58,340 nt of DNA from JBCDKH01 sp964388485 (GTDB lineage: Bacteria; Planctomycetota; Phycisphaerae; Tepidisphaerales; Tepidisphaeraceae), in assembly GCA_964388485.1 (NCBI GenBank), contig CAYMAS010000020.1, positions 1-58,340 on the forward strand, given 5' to 3'. The notes beneath the pieces were generated by a model. The model did no database searches and had not been told where the DNA came from. It saw only the letters and a program-made list of their open reading frames with translations. A program made the translations under genes and the position numbers. Numbering within the stretch: position 1 is the first letter of the stretch; every line of letters starts with the position of its first letter. Shown here piece by piece: positions 50,629-58,340 of this stretch.

Positions 50629-52841
50629 CAGGTGGCCAACGCCTCGTTGAACGCCGAACTCGGCCGCATGGTCGCCTCGGCTTTGGCCTCATCGAACAGG
50701 TAGTAACCGCCCAGGTCCGACGGCTTGCCCTGCACGGCGTCGATGTCGGCCATCGCCTGCTTCTCGGCCTCTTTGAGCTTCTTCGCCAGCGGCTCGAAGT
50801 GCTCCTGCAGGTCGGCGTCCTTCGACTGGGCGGCAAGGGCCTGGGCCCAGTAGAGGGCAAGGTAGAAGTGGCTGACGCGCGTGCCGATCTCGCCGACGCG
50901 GCGAAGCGGGCTTTTGCCTTCGTTGAGCAGCTTCGTCGTCGCCTCGTCGAGCGCGTCTGCGATGACGATGAGCTGCGGCAGGTTTTCCTTCTCGCCGAGG
51001 TCGCGCATGGAGACGGCCGACGCGAGGAACTCGCCGAGCGAGTCCCAGCGGAAGTGGCCTTCGCGGACGAGCTGCTGCACGTGCTTGGGCGCGCTGCCGC
51101 CGGCGCCCGTCTCGTACAGGCCGCCGCCGGCGAGGAGCGGGACGATGCTGAGCATCTTGGCGCTCGTGCCGAGCTCGAGGATCGGGAACAAATCGGTCAG
51201 GTAGTCGCGCAGGACGTTGCCGGTCGCGCTGATGGTGTCCTGGCTCTGGCGGCAGCGGGCCAGCGCGTGCTGCGTCGCCTCCAGCGGCGGCAGGATCTGA
51301 ATGTCGAGCCCGCTCGTGTCGTGATCCGGCAGGTACTGCTTCACCTTCGCGATCAGCTCGCGGTCGTGGGCCCGCTCCTCGTTCAGCCAAAAGACGACCG
51401 GCGTGTTGCTCGCCTTGGCCCGCGAGACGGCGAGCTTGACCCAGTCGCGGATCGCCACGTCCTTTGTCTGGCACATCCGCCAGACGTCGCCGGCCGCGAC
51501 GTCGTGCTCGAAGATCTGGTTGCCGTCGGCGTCGATGACGCGGATGTGACCGTCGCCCGGCGCTTCGAAGGTCTTGTCGTGGCTGCCGTATTCCTCGGCC
51601 TTCTTCGCCATCAGGCCGACGTTGGCGACGCTGCCCATTGTCTTCGGATCGAAAGCGCCGTGCTCGCGACAGTCGTCGATGACGGCCTGATAGACGCTGG
51701 CGTACGAACGGTCGGGAATGACCGCGAGCGTGTCCTGGATGATGCCCTCCTTGTCCCACATCTTGCCCGACGAGCGGATCATCGCGGGCATCGAGGCGTC
51801 GATGATGATGTCGCTCGGGACGTGCAGATTCGTGATGCCGCGGTCGCTGTCGACCATCGCTAAATCCGGCCGCTTGGCGTAGCAGTCGGCGATGTCGGTC
51901 TCGATCTGCGACTTCGTGGCCGGGTCGAGCCGGTCGAGCTTGGCTAGGACATCGCCGAGGCCGTTGTTCGCGTTAGCACCGGCCTGCTTGAGCGCGTCTG
52001 CGTGCTTCTCGAAGGCGTCGGCGAAGTAGACCTCGACGCAGTGGCCGAACAGGATCGGGTCGCTGACCTTCATCATCGTCGCCTTGAGATGCAGCGAAAA
52101 GAGGATGCCCTTGGCCTTGGCTTCATCCATCGCTTCGGCGAGGAACGTGCGGAGGGCGGCAACGCGCAGGCGAGAGGCGTCGATGACTTCTCCGGCTTCG
52201 AGCTTCAGGCCGTCTTTCAGCACCGTCTCGCTGCCGTCGCTCGCGACGTGAACAATGCGGACGGTCGTCGCGGCGTCGCAGGTGTGCGACCGCTCGCTGC
52301 CGAAGAAGTCGTCGCCGGGCATCGAGGCGACGTCGGTCTTGGAGTCGCTCGACCACGCGCCCATCGAATGCGGGTGCTCTTTGGCGAACGCCTTGACGGG
52401 CGCAGCAACGCGGCGGTCGCTGTTGCCCTCGCGCAGAACGGGGTTGACCGCGCTGCCGAGCACGCCGGCGTAGCGTTCGCGGATCTCGCGTTCCTCATCC
52501 GTCGCAGGCTCGGCGGGGAAGTCGGGCAGGTCGTAGCCGCGGGCCTGCAGCTCCTGAATCGCGGCGACGAGCTGCGGGATCGACGCCGAGATGTTGGGCA
52601 GCTTGACGATGTTCGCCTGCGGCGTTTTGGCCATCTCGCCCAGCTCGGCCAGGGCGTCATCGACCTTCTGATCTGCCGGCAGCCGATCCGCGAAGGCGGC
52701 CAAGATGCGACCCGCGACGCTGATGTCCTTCAGCTCCACGTCCACGCCTGCCGCCTTCGTGAACCGCCGCAGGATCGGCAGCAGCGAGTACGTGGCAAGG
52801 GCGGGGGCTTCGTCGGTCTTGGTGTAGATGATGCTCGGCAT
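50628..52841 (-). CDS. icd: NADP-dependent isocitrate dehydrogenase, monomeric
   Basis: Converts isocitrate to 2-oxoglutarate and CO2. 737 residues, the usual size of the monomeric type. IIYTKTDEAPALATYSLLPI at the N terminus, NPVLREGNSDRRVAAPVKAF (substrate-binding Ser/Arg), and HSMGAWSSDSKTDVASM are family hallmarks, as are GSERSHTCDAATTVRI and FWLNEERAHDRELIAKVKQY. It lies at the head of icd-sbtA-sbtB with one-base overlaps between each pair. The operon links a CO2-releasing TCA step with bicarbonate transport and a PII-like sensor. Confidence 0.95.
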   Translation of the reverse strand: MPSIIYTKTDEAPALATYSLLPILRRFTKAAGVDVELKDISVAGRILAAFADRLPADQKVDDALAELGEMAKTPQANIVKLPNISASIPQLVAAIQELQARGYDLPDFPAEPATDEEREIRERYAGVLGSAVNPVLREGNSDRRVAAPVKAFAKEHPHSMGAWSSDSKTDVASMPGDDFFGSERSHTCDAATTVRIVHVASDGSETVLKDGLKLEAGEVIDASRLRVAALRTFLAEAMDEAKAKGILFSLHLKATMMKVSDPILFGHCVEVYFADAFEKHADALKQAGANANNGLGDVLAKLDRLDPATKSQIETDIADCYAKRPDLAMVDSDRGITNLHVPSDIIIDASMPAMIRSSGKMWDKEGIIQDTLAVIPDRSYASVYQAVIDDCREHGAFDPKTMGSVANVGLMAKKAEEYGSHDKTFEAPGDGHIRVIDADGNQIFEHDVAAGDVWRMCQTKDVAIRDWVKLAVSRAKASNTPVVFWLNEERAHDRELIAKVKQYLPDHDTSGLDIQILPPLEATQHALARCRQSQDTISATGNVLRDYLTDLFPILELGTSAKMLSIVPLLAGGGLYETGAGGSAPKHVQQLVREGHFRWDSLGEFLASAVSMRDLGEKENLPQLIVIADALDEATTKLLNEGKSPLRRVGEIGTRVSHFYLALYWAQALAAQSKDADLQEHFEPLAKKLKEAEKQAMADIDAVQGKPSDLGGYYLFDEAKAEATMRPSSAFNEALAT

Positions 52842-53004
52842 AGGAACGGCTGATGGAGCGCGTGGTGGTCGTCACAAGCTACGGCCGTCGCGACCTTCGT
52901 CAACCACCGTGACACCCGAAGCCGCGCCTTGCCCACGAAGGAGCTTGGCCCGATAGTGCCTCCTTAGTGGCTTTCCGCCGCCGCGCGTCCAGACTCTGAC
53001 AACT

Positions 53005-54087
53005 TTGCCGCATCGCCTCCGCCAAGCTCGCCTCGTTGTTCTGCTCGCTCTCGCCGGCAGTGTCGTCGGATGCGAGTCGCAACGCACGCCGACTTCGACG
53101 CCTCAATTCCTCCAAAGCCGCTACGTCGCGTCGGCACTTCCCGACGGCGGCATGGGCCTGTTCGTCGAAGCCTCCATGGCCCGCCGACGAGGTGACATGC
53201 GACGCGCTACTCAGCTGCTGGAGCAAGCCATCGTTGCCGACGAAGAGTTGATCCTCGCCCACAAGCTCCTCGGCGAGCTCTATCTAGACCAGCAACAGCC
53301 GCAGCGGGCGGAGCAGCGGTTTCGCACGCTCGTCCAACGGGACAGCCAGACTGCCGTGTCGCATGTGCGGCTGGGCCAGGCACTGGAGGCCCTGAATCGT
53401 CTCGCGGATGCCTTGTCGAGCTACCTCACCTCCGTTTCCCTCGACAGCCGCACCTTCGGCGGCCGGCTAGGCGCAGGTCGCGTTCTGGTGCAGCTGGATC
53501 GACCCGCAGAAGCCGTCGAGCACTTGCAGGTTGCGACAGAGGTCGAGCCCGCGTCAGGCGAAGCTTGGTCGACGCTGGCCGTTGCATATCAGGAGACGGA
53601 CGAATCGCAGGATGCCGCCGCTGCTTTTGATCGGGCGATCGAGCTGGTTTCGGTGCAAGACGCCGGCCGGTACGACCTGCTTCTTGCCGCCGGTCGAGCC
53701 GCTGCAATGATCGGCGACAACGGCTCCGCCCGCGACCGGCTGAATCAGGCTCGACAGCTACGACCCGATTCCGCAGAACCCGTCCGGCTGATGGCGACAC
53801 TGCAGAACACCCGCGCCATCGAGGCCCGGCAGCGGGGCGATGAGGCCGAGGCCGTCCGTCGATATGAAGATGCCGCGCGTCTGCTGGAAGAAGCCGTCTT
53901 GCTCGACCCCGGCGACGCCCGGCTCCTGACGACCCTCGGATCGATCCGCATCCAGCTCTGGCTCCTCGGCGGCAAGCTCGATCCGACCCTCAAGCAAAAG
54001 GGCCTGGACGCGTGGCAGCGGTCGCTGGAGCTGGATCCGTCCCAGCGACAAGTCGAGGCGGCACTGAAAAGGTACGGCCAGCAGTAG
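53005..54087 (+). CDS. TPR-repeat lipoprotein
   Basis: 360 residues. A lipoprotein signal (LALAGSVVGCES, lipid Cys23) is followed by about six tetratricopeptide repeats, for example LAHKLLGELYLDQQQPQRAE, AVSHVRLGQALEALNRLADA and AWSTLAVAYQETDESQDAAA, and later ones near DARLLTTLGSIR. TPR stacks hold protein partners; it may scaffold an envelope complex. Start is TTG at 53005. It precedes rpsJ by 99 bp on the same strand, but I see no reason to link it with ribosome function. Confidence 0.85.
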   Translation: MPHRLRQARLVVLLALAGSVVGCESQRTPTSTPQFLQSRYVASALPDGGMGLFVEASMARRRGDMRRATQLLEQAIVADEELILAHKLLGELYLDQQQPQRAEQRFRTLVQRDSQTAVSHVRLGQALEALNRLADALSSYLTSVSLDSRTFGGRLGAGRVLVQLDRPAEAVEHLQVATEVEPASGEAWSTLAVAYQETDESQDAAAAFDRAIELVSVQDAGRYDLLLAAGRAAAMIGDNGSARDRLNQARQLRPDSAEPVRLMATLQNTRAIEARQRGDEAEAVRRYEDAARLLEEAVLLDPGDARLLTTLGSIRIQLWLLGGKLDPTLKQKGLDAWQRSLELDPSQRQVEAALKRYGQQ

Positions 54088-54186
54088 GCGGAACGTTACT
54101 CGGATCATTGACTTGCCACGGCGGCCGCCTACCGTGCCCGCCCGGCCAATCGTGGCCGATCAGGCAACGCACAGGACCCTCCTCCA

Positions 54187-54498
54187 ATGACCGGCAGTCG
54201 CATTCGTATCCGCATGGAAGCCTACGACCACCGGGCGCTCGACAGCAGCGCCCGGGAGATCGTTGAGCAGGCCAAGCGGACCAACGCCAACGTCTGCGGT
54301 CCCGTCCCGCTGCCCACCCGCATCGAGAAGTACACGGTTCTCCGTGGCCCGCACGTTGACAAGAAGTCGCGTGAGCAGTTCGAGATGCGGACGCACAAGC
54401 GGATCGTCGACATCACCGAACCGACCGCCCGCACGATCGAGAGCCTCAACCGCCTCGTCGTACCGGCCGGTGTCTTCGTCAAGATTAAGACGCACTGA
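54187..54498 (+). CDS. rpsJ: 30S ribosomal protein S10
   Basis: First gene of the S10 operon. 103 residues. IRIRMEAYDHRALDSSAREI, CGPVPLPTRIEKYTVLRGPH and QFEMRTHKRIVDI are universal S10 blocks. S10 contacts the 30S head and also acts with NusB in antitermination. No EF-Tu gene precedes it. Confidence 0.97.
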   Translation: MTGSRIRIRMEAYDHRALDSSAREIVEQAKRTNANVCGPVPLPTRIEKYTVLRGPHVDKKSREQFEMRTHKRIVDITEPTARTIESLNRLVVPAGVFVKIKTH

Positions 54499-54509
54499 TG
54501 GCACAAAAT

Positions 54510-54754
54510 CGCTCGTCATCCACGACGAGCGTCCGGTAGCAGCCTACGCTGCCGACCCGCTTCTAACGAAGCCTGTCCGAGACAACCTTGTCCCACCCTC
54601 CGGGACGCCCCGCAGGTCCATCGCTGAGGTCATCCAAGACCTCGTCAACCCGCTCAGGCGGGGGACGCGATTGACCCTGCAGGTCCGCCGCCACAACGTG
54701 TGTCGGCTTCACGCTCCGCCTCGAAGGACGGGCACCAGACCGATCCCGCATCGG
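54510..54754 (+). promoter_or_regulatory. Hairpin-rich spacer between rpsJ and rplC
   Basis: The 276-base gap between these two genes is long for this operon. Three hairpins are visible: CGCTCGTC/GACGAGCG with loop ATCCAC (54510-54531), GAGGTC/GACCTC with loop ATCCAA (54626-54643) and CCGAT/ATCGG with loop CCCGC (54740-54754), 20 bases before the rplC start. The first two share the core GTCATCCA[C/A]GAC. A ribosomal-protein-binding autoregulatory leader or an internal promoter region is possible; none is followed by a T-run. Confidence 0.5.
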
Positions 54755-54774
54755 CTGCTCTGACCCGCGACTGA

Positions 54775-55446
54775 ATGTACCCAGCACTACTTGGCAGAAA
54801 AATCGGGATGACGAGGGTCTACGACGATGAAGGTCGTCAAGTACCCGTCACCGTCATCCAGGCCGGCCCGTGTGAGATCACGCAGGTCAAGACGCAAGAC
54901 GGAGTCGACGGCTACTTCGCAGTGCAGCTCGGCTTCGAAGAGGCCAAAGCCAAGCACAGCACGATCCCGATGATCGGCCACGACGCTAAGGCAGGCGTTG
55001 CTCCCAAGCGGATCCACAAGGAGATTCGCCTCAAAGACGCCAGCGACAAGAGCGTCGGCGACTCGATTGACGTCAGCATCTTCGATGGTGTGACCGACGT
55101 CGACGTCAGCGGCACCAGCAAGGGCAAGGGCACGCAAGGCGTCATGAAGCGTTACAACTTCGGTGGCCAGCCGGCGACTCACGGCACGGAGCGGAAGCAC
55201 CGTTCCCCAGGCTCCATCGGCGGCCGGGCGACCAACCGCGGCTTCAACGGCCGGCCGAAGAAAGGCCTCCGCATGGCTGGCCGCATGGGCAACGAGCGGG
55301 TCACGACTAAGAACCACAAGGTCGTCAAGGTCGACGCGGACAACAACCTGTTGCTCATCAAGGGCCCGCTTCCCGGTGCCAACGGTGGCCTCCTCGAGAT
55401 TCGCCAGTCCCTCTCTAGCCGCACGAAGAAGACGGAGGCCGCCTGA
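54775..55446 (+). CDS. rplC: 50S ribosomal protein L3
   Basis: 223 residues. LLGRKIGMTRVYDDEGR at the N terminus, the extended loop GTSKGKGTQGVMKRYNFGGQ, HRSPGSIGGRA and GNERVTTKNHKVVKVD are all diagnostic. L3 starts assembly of the 50S subunit near the peptidyl transferase centre. One base separates its stop from the rplD start. Confidence 0.97.
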   Translation: MYPALLGRKIGMTRVYDDEGRQVPVTVIQAGPCEITQVKTQDGVDGYFAVQLGFEEAKAKHSTIPMIGHDAKAGVAPKRIHKEIRLKDASDKSVGDSIDVSIFDGVTDVDVSGTSKGKGTQGVMKRYNFGGQPATHGTERKHRSPGSIGGRATNRGFNGRPKKGLRMAGRMGNERVTTKNHKVVKVDADNNLLLIKGPLPGANGGLLEIRQSLSSRTKKTEAA

Positions 55447-55447
55447 T

Positions 55448-56083
55448 ATGATCGAGGTTCCGCTTTACAACACGAAGGGCGAGCAGGTCGACACGCTCAA
55501 CGTCGACGAGCAGCAGCTCGGCGGCGAAGTCCGTCCGGCCCTCATCAAGCAAGCCATCGTCATGTACCACGCCAACCAACGGCAGGGCACGCACAAGACG
55601 AAGGGCCGCGGCGAGGTGCAGGGCTCAGGGAAGAAGATGTACCGCCAGAAGGGCACCGGCAACGCCCGCATGGGCAAGAAGAACAACCCGATCCGTCGCG
55701 GCGGCGGCCATGCGAAGCAGAAGCTTCCCAAGGACTGGTCGCTCGACATGCCGAAAAAGCAGCGTCGGCTCGCCACCCGCAACGCCTTGCTCGCCAAGTT
55801 CCAGGACGGCAGCGTCAAGGTCGTTGACGACATCGACCTGCCGGAAGTCAAGACGAAGATCATGGCCAGCTACTGGAAGGCCCTGGGCCTCGACCGCACG
55901 GTCCTTTTCGCGTTGCCCAACGCCGACGACCACAAGCAGAAGAACGAACAGCTCTTCCGCGCCGGCCGCAACCTCGGCGAGACACGTTTCACCAGCATCT
56001 CCCAGCTCAACGCGTGGGACGTCCTCCGCAACCGGGTTGTTCTCATGACCCGCGCCGGCTTCGACCAACTCTTCGCCAACTGA
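55448..56083 (+). CDS. rplD: 50S ribosomal protein L4
   Basis: 211 residues. The extended loop shows HANQRQGTHKTKGRGEVQGS and RQKGTGNARMGKKNNPIRRG; the C-terminal half is NAWDVLRNRVVLMTRAGFDQ. L4 lines the exit tunnel and in E. coli represses its own operon, so it is a candidate regulator of the rpsJ-rplC spacer. Confidence 0.97.
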   Translation: MIEVPLYNTKGEQVDTLNVDEQQLGGEVRPALIKQAIVMYHANQRQGTHKTKGRGEVQGSGKKMYRQKGTGNARMGKKNNPIRRGGGHAKQKLPKDWSLDMPKKQRRLATRNALLAKFQDGSVKVVDDIDLPEVKTKIMASYWKALGLDRTVLFALPNADDHKQKNEQLFRAGRNLGETRFTSISQLNAWDVLRNRVVLMTRAGFDQLFAN

Positions 56084-56091
56084 GACCACCG

Positions 56092-56370
56092 ATGGAAGCT
56101 ACGAGCATTTTGGTCAAGCCGATCATGACGGAGAAGTCGACCTGGGCAGCCGGTCGGCACAACCTCTACACGTTCGAGGTCCATCCCGACGCGAACAAGA
56201 TTCAGATCAAGCAGGCCGTCGAATCGATCTACAAGGTGGGCGTCGCGGACGTTCGCACGATCAACCGCAAGGGCAAGACTCGCCGCACCCGTTTCGGCAT
56301 GGCCAAGAAGTCGGACAAGAAGCGTGCCCTCGTCGTCCTCAAGGGCGAAGAGCGCATCGAGCTTTTCTGA
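56092..56370 (+). CDS. rplW: 50S ribosomal protein L23
   Basis: 92 residues from the ATG at 56092. ILVKPIMTEKSTWAAGRHNL and YTFEVHPDANKIQIKQAVES are standard, as is the basic NRKGKTRRTRFG loop. L23 borders the tunnel exit and docks trigger factor and SRP. Confidence 0.96.
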   Translation: MEATSILVKPIMTEKSTWAAGRHNLYTFEVHPDANKIQIKQAVESIYKVGVADVRTINRKGKTRRTRFGMAKKSDKKRALVVLKGEERIELF

Positions 56371-56411
56371 GTCACTCGCCGCACTAGACCCTCCACGACA
56401 GAAAGCATCCC

Positions 56412-57281
56412 ATGCCGATCAAGGTCTACAACCCGACGAGCCCCGGCCGCCGCAACGGCAGCGTCATCGACTACCGTGCAACGCTTACGAAGACGAAGCC
56501 GGAGAAGTCGCTCTGCGAGCGTCTCATCAAGACCGGCGGCCGCAACCACCACGGCAAGATCACCGCCAAGCACCGTGGCGGCGGCAACAAGAAACTCTAT
56601 CGCAAGGTTGACTTCAAGCGAAACAAGAAAGACGGCATCGACGCCGTCGTCGAGTCAATCGAGTACGACCCGAATCGTACCTGCTTCATCGCTTTGCTCC
56701 AGTACGAGGACGGCGAGAAGGCCTACATCCTTGCTCCGGTCGGGCTCGAGGTCGGGCGAAAGGTGCAAAACGGTGAGGGCTCTGCTCCCGAGGTCGGTAA
56801 CTGCATGCCGCTGGCGAACATTCCGACTGGCCTGACGATTCACAACATCGAGCTCAACCCGGGCCAGGGCGGCAAGCTCGTCCGCTCCGCAGGCAACGCG
56901 GCTCGACTCGCGGCCAAAGAAGGTCAATACGTGGTCATCATCCTGCCCTCGGGCGAGCAGCGTCGGATCCGCAGCGAGTGCCGGGCGACTATCGGTCAGG
57001 TCGGCAACACGGACCACCAGAACGTCAAGATCGGTAAGGCTGGCCGCAGTCGGCACATGGGCATCCGTCCGCACACGCGTGCCAAGGCGATGAACCCGAT
57101 CGACCACCCGCTCGGCGGTGGTGAAGGCCGGTCCAACGGTGGACGTCACCCCGTCAGCCGCAGCGGCGTTCCCTCCAAGGGCGGCGTCACCCGCGATAAG
57201 AAGAAGGCGAGCGAGAAGTTCATTCTGCGTCGCCGCAAGATGGGCAAGCACCAGCCCCGCAAGGTCACCGTCAACGCTTAA
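56412..57281 (+). CDS. rplB: 50S ribosomal protein L2
   Basis: 289 residues, slightly longer than in E. coli. GGRNHHGKITAKHRGGGNKK, GLTIHNIELNPGQGGKLVRS, and the 3' block MNPIDHPLGGGEGRSNGGRH with the histidine near the peptidyl transferase centre. Start follows AGAAAGCATCCC with only a weak ribosome-binding site. Confidence 0.97.
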   Translation: MPIKVYNPTSPGRRNGSVIDYRATLTKTKPEKSLCERLIKTGGRNHHGKITAKHRGGGNKKLYRKVDFKRNKKDGIDAVVESIEYDPNRTCFIALLQYEDGEKAYILAPVGLEVGRKVQNGEGSAPEVGNCMPLANIPTGLTIHNIELNPGQGGKLVRSAGNAARLAAKEGQYVVIILPSGEQRRIRSECRATIGQVGNTDHQNVKIGKAGRSRHMGIRPHTRAKAMNPIDHPLGGGEGRSNGGRHPVSRSGVPSKGGVTRDKKKASEKFILRRRKMGKHQPRKVTVNA

Positions 57282-57305
57282 GGCTCTTACCCAGGAACCC
57301 GAACC

Positions 57306-57575
57306 ATGTCCCGCAGCAGCAAAAAGGGCCCGTACGTCGACGAGAAGCTCTACTTCAAGGTGGAGGCTCTCAACGAGTCGAACCAGAAGAAGCCCATCAA
57401 GACCTGGGCCCGCGCGTGCACCATCATCCCCGACTTCGTCGGCCACACGTTCGAGGTGCACAACGGCAAGGACTTTAAGAAGGTCTTCGTCCAGGAGGAC
57501 ATGGTCGGCCACAAGCTCGGCGAATTCAGCCCCACCCGCAACTTCCGCGGCCACACGGCCGGCAAGAAGAAGTAG
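57306..57575 (+). CDS. rpsS: 30S ribosomal protein S19
   Basis: 89 residues. SRSSKKGPYVDEKLYFKVEA, WARACTIIPDFVGHTFEVHN and GEFSPTRNFRGHTAGKKK are all conserved. S19 sits in the 30S head next to S13. Confidence 0.97.
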   Translation: MSRSSKKGPYVDEKLYFKVEALNESNQKKPIKTWARACTIIPDFVGHTFEVHNGKDFKKVFVQEDMVGHKLGEFSPTRNFRGHTAGKKK

Positions 57576-57620
57576 ACGTCGCGTCCGATCCGTTTGCTCC
57601 AGCCCCTCACGCACCTCACG

Positions 57621-57962
57621 ATGTCGCACCGCGCTGTTCACCGATTCGCCCGCACCAGCCCCCGAAAGGCACGGCTCGTCATGGACATGATCCGCGGCAA
57701 GGACGTCGACGACGCCCTAAACATGCTGCAGTTCAACAAGCGTCGGGCCAGCTTCCTCGTCGGCAACGTGCTCAAGACTGCCGTCGCCAACTTCAACGAG
57801 AACCCGGAGAACGCCGGCACCCAAGGTGCTCTCTTTATCACCGAAGCCCGTGCCGACGAAGGTCCGACCATCAAGCGTTTTCAGCCGAAGGATCGTGGCA
57901 AGGCTCATCCGATCATGAAGCGGACCAGCCACCTCGTCGTCAGCGTCGAAGAACGCGCCTGA
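57621..57962 (+). CDS. rplV: 50S ribosomal protein L22
   Basis: 113 residues from the ATG at 57621; the frame upstream to 57594 is not used by the family. RFARTSPRKARLVMDMIRGK, LKTAVANFNENPENAGTQGA and the loop PTIKRFQPKDRGKAHPIMKR fit L22, whose loop reaches the tunnel. Confidence 0.96.
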   Translation: MSHRAVHRFARTSPRKARLVMDMIRGKDVDDALNMLQFNKRRASFLVGNVLKTAVANFNENPENAGTQGALFITEARADEGPTIKRFQPKDRGKAHPIMKRTSHLVVSVEERA

Positions 57963-57991
57963 ACCCGACCGACCTCTCACGAACCACCACC

Positions 57992-58340
57992 ATGGGACAA
58001 AAGACACATCCGGTCGGCTTCCGCATCGGCATCACCGAAGACCACAAGTCCAAGTGGTACGCGCCTAAAAAGGCTTACGGCGAGTTCCTCGTCGAGGACT
58101 ACAAGGTCCGCGAGTACATCGACAACAAGCTTAACCGTCGCCCCCCTTTCGCCGCGGTCAGCGAAGTCATCATCGAGCGGACGAGGGAAGAGGTCACGAT
58201 TTCGATCAAGACCGCTCGTCCTGGCCTGGTCATCGGCCCCAAGGGTGCCGAGGTCGACAAGCTGCGTGAGGAGCTCGAAGACACAATCCACCGCAAGATC
58301 GGCCCGATCAAGGTCATCGAGATCAAGAACCCGGACCTCA
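57992..58340 (+). CDS. rpsC: 30S ribosomal protein S3 (3' end outside window)
   Basis: First 116 codons. GQKTHPVGFRIGITEDHKSK, then the KH domain with GLVIGPKGAEVDKLREEL, the GXXG nucleic-acid-binding loop. The rest of the gene lies beyond the window. This follows L22 as in the usual S10 operon order. Confidence 0.96.
   Translation, partial: MGQKTHPVGFRIGITEDHKSKWYAPKKAYGEFLVEDYKVREYIDNKLNRRPPFAAVSEVIIERTREEVTISIKTARPGLVIGPKGAEVDKLREELEDTIHRKIGPIKVIEIKNPDL

Noticed and set aside
54263..54763. 166-codon open frame across rpsJ and the spacer
   Set aside because: It is Arg/Pro/Ser-rich and out of frame with rpsJ, with no motif; typical high-G+C shadow.

Overview
The window looks like a draft chromosome contig of a Planctomycetota bacterium, most likely class Phycisphaerae. 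The evidence is high G+C, a DUF1800/DUF1501 gene pair, a LEPR-XLL protein, an FG-GAP protein with a PEP-CTERM anchor, a chlamydial Hc1-like mini-histone, monomeric isocitrate dehydrogenase and a diderm envelope gene set (lpxK, lgt, lolC/lolD-like genes, several lipoproteins). A 10-N gap at 8949-8958 marks a scaffold join. I saw no phage, IS transposase, CRISPR array or rRNA. The content is mostly housekeeping, with unusual repeat insertions and a few odd proteins.

Layout. 1-5.5 kb: 3' part of carB, rmuC with a lipoprotein gene, rpe, accD. 5.5-12.8 kb: a COX3-type subunit, an orphan solute-binding protein, a small hypothetical, a Ycf46-like AAA ATPase broken by the gap, msrA, then tRNA-Lys-recO-hflX on the minus strand. 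13-18 kb: DUF1800 and DUF1501 genes, a structured leader and a LEPR-XLL protein with no standard start codon, and a two-helix membrane protein. 18-30 kb: tdh, a small membrane protein and ftsI; the PEP-CTERM gene; smc; a FlgI-like/HEAT lipoprotein; a putative HTH protein with C-terminal membrane helices. 30-38 kb: DHH phosphoesterase, rhodanese, a HARE-HTH-like protein, gluQ-lpxK, and a tight minus-strand operon DUF1570-folK-panC-lgt. 38-44.4 kb: lysS with a large internal insertion, lolC/lolD-like ABC genes, ilvE, the Hc1-like gene, a FabZ-like dehydratase. 44.4-53 kb (minus): HAD phosphatase, queF, a DnaQ-exonuclease/WYL fusion, two glycosyltransferases, and an overlapping icd-sbtA-sbtB operon. 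53-58.3 kb: a TPR lipoprotein and the S10 operon (rpsJ, rplC, rplD, rplW, rplB, rpsS, rplV, rpsC partial).

How genes work together. lpxK makes lipid A, lgt lipidates lipoproteins and lolC/D-type transporters move them to the outer membrane; five visible proteins are predicted lipoproteins or otherwise exported envelope proteins. queF and gluQ are two steps of queuosine biosynthesis and tRNA modification. icd-sbtA-sbtB joins a CO2- and 2-oxoglutarate-producing enzyme to a bicarbonate transporter and its PII-like regulator through one-base stop/start overlaps.

The strongest unexplained signal is a set of paired-hairpin repeats (two related families, at least seven copies) between genes, inside genes (carB, and at the gap in the AAA gene) and at gene ends, where the repeat edge supplies the stop codon (lysS and the solute-binding protein gene). 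Other points for a second look: the exonuclease-WYL fusion, the lysS insertion, the LEPR-XLL leader and start, and the twin hairpins in an unusually long rpsJ-rplC spacer. All functional calls come from reading motifs by eye; no database search was run.
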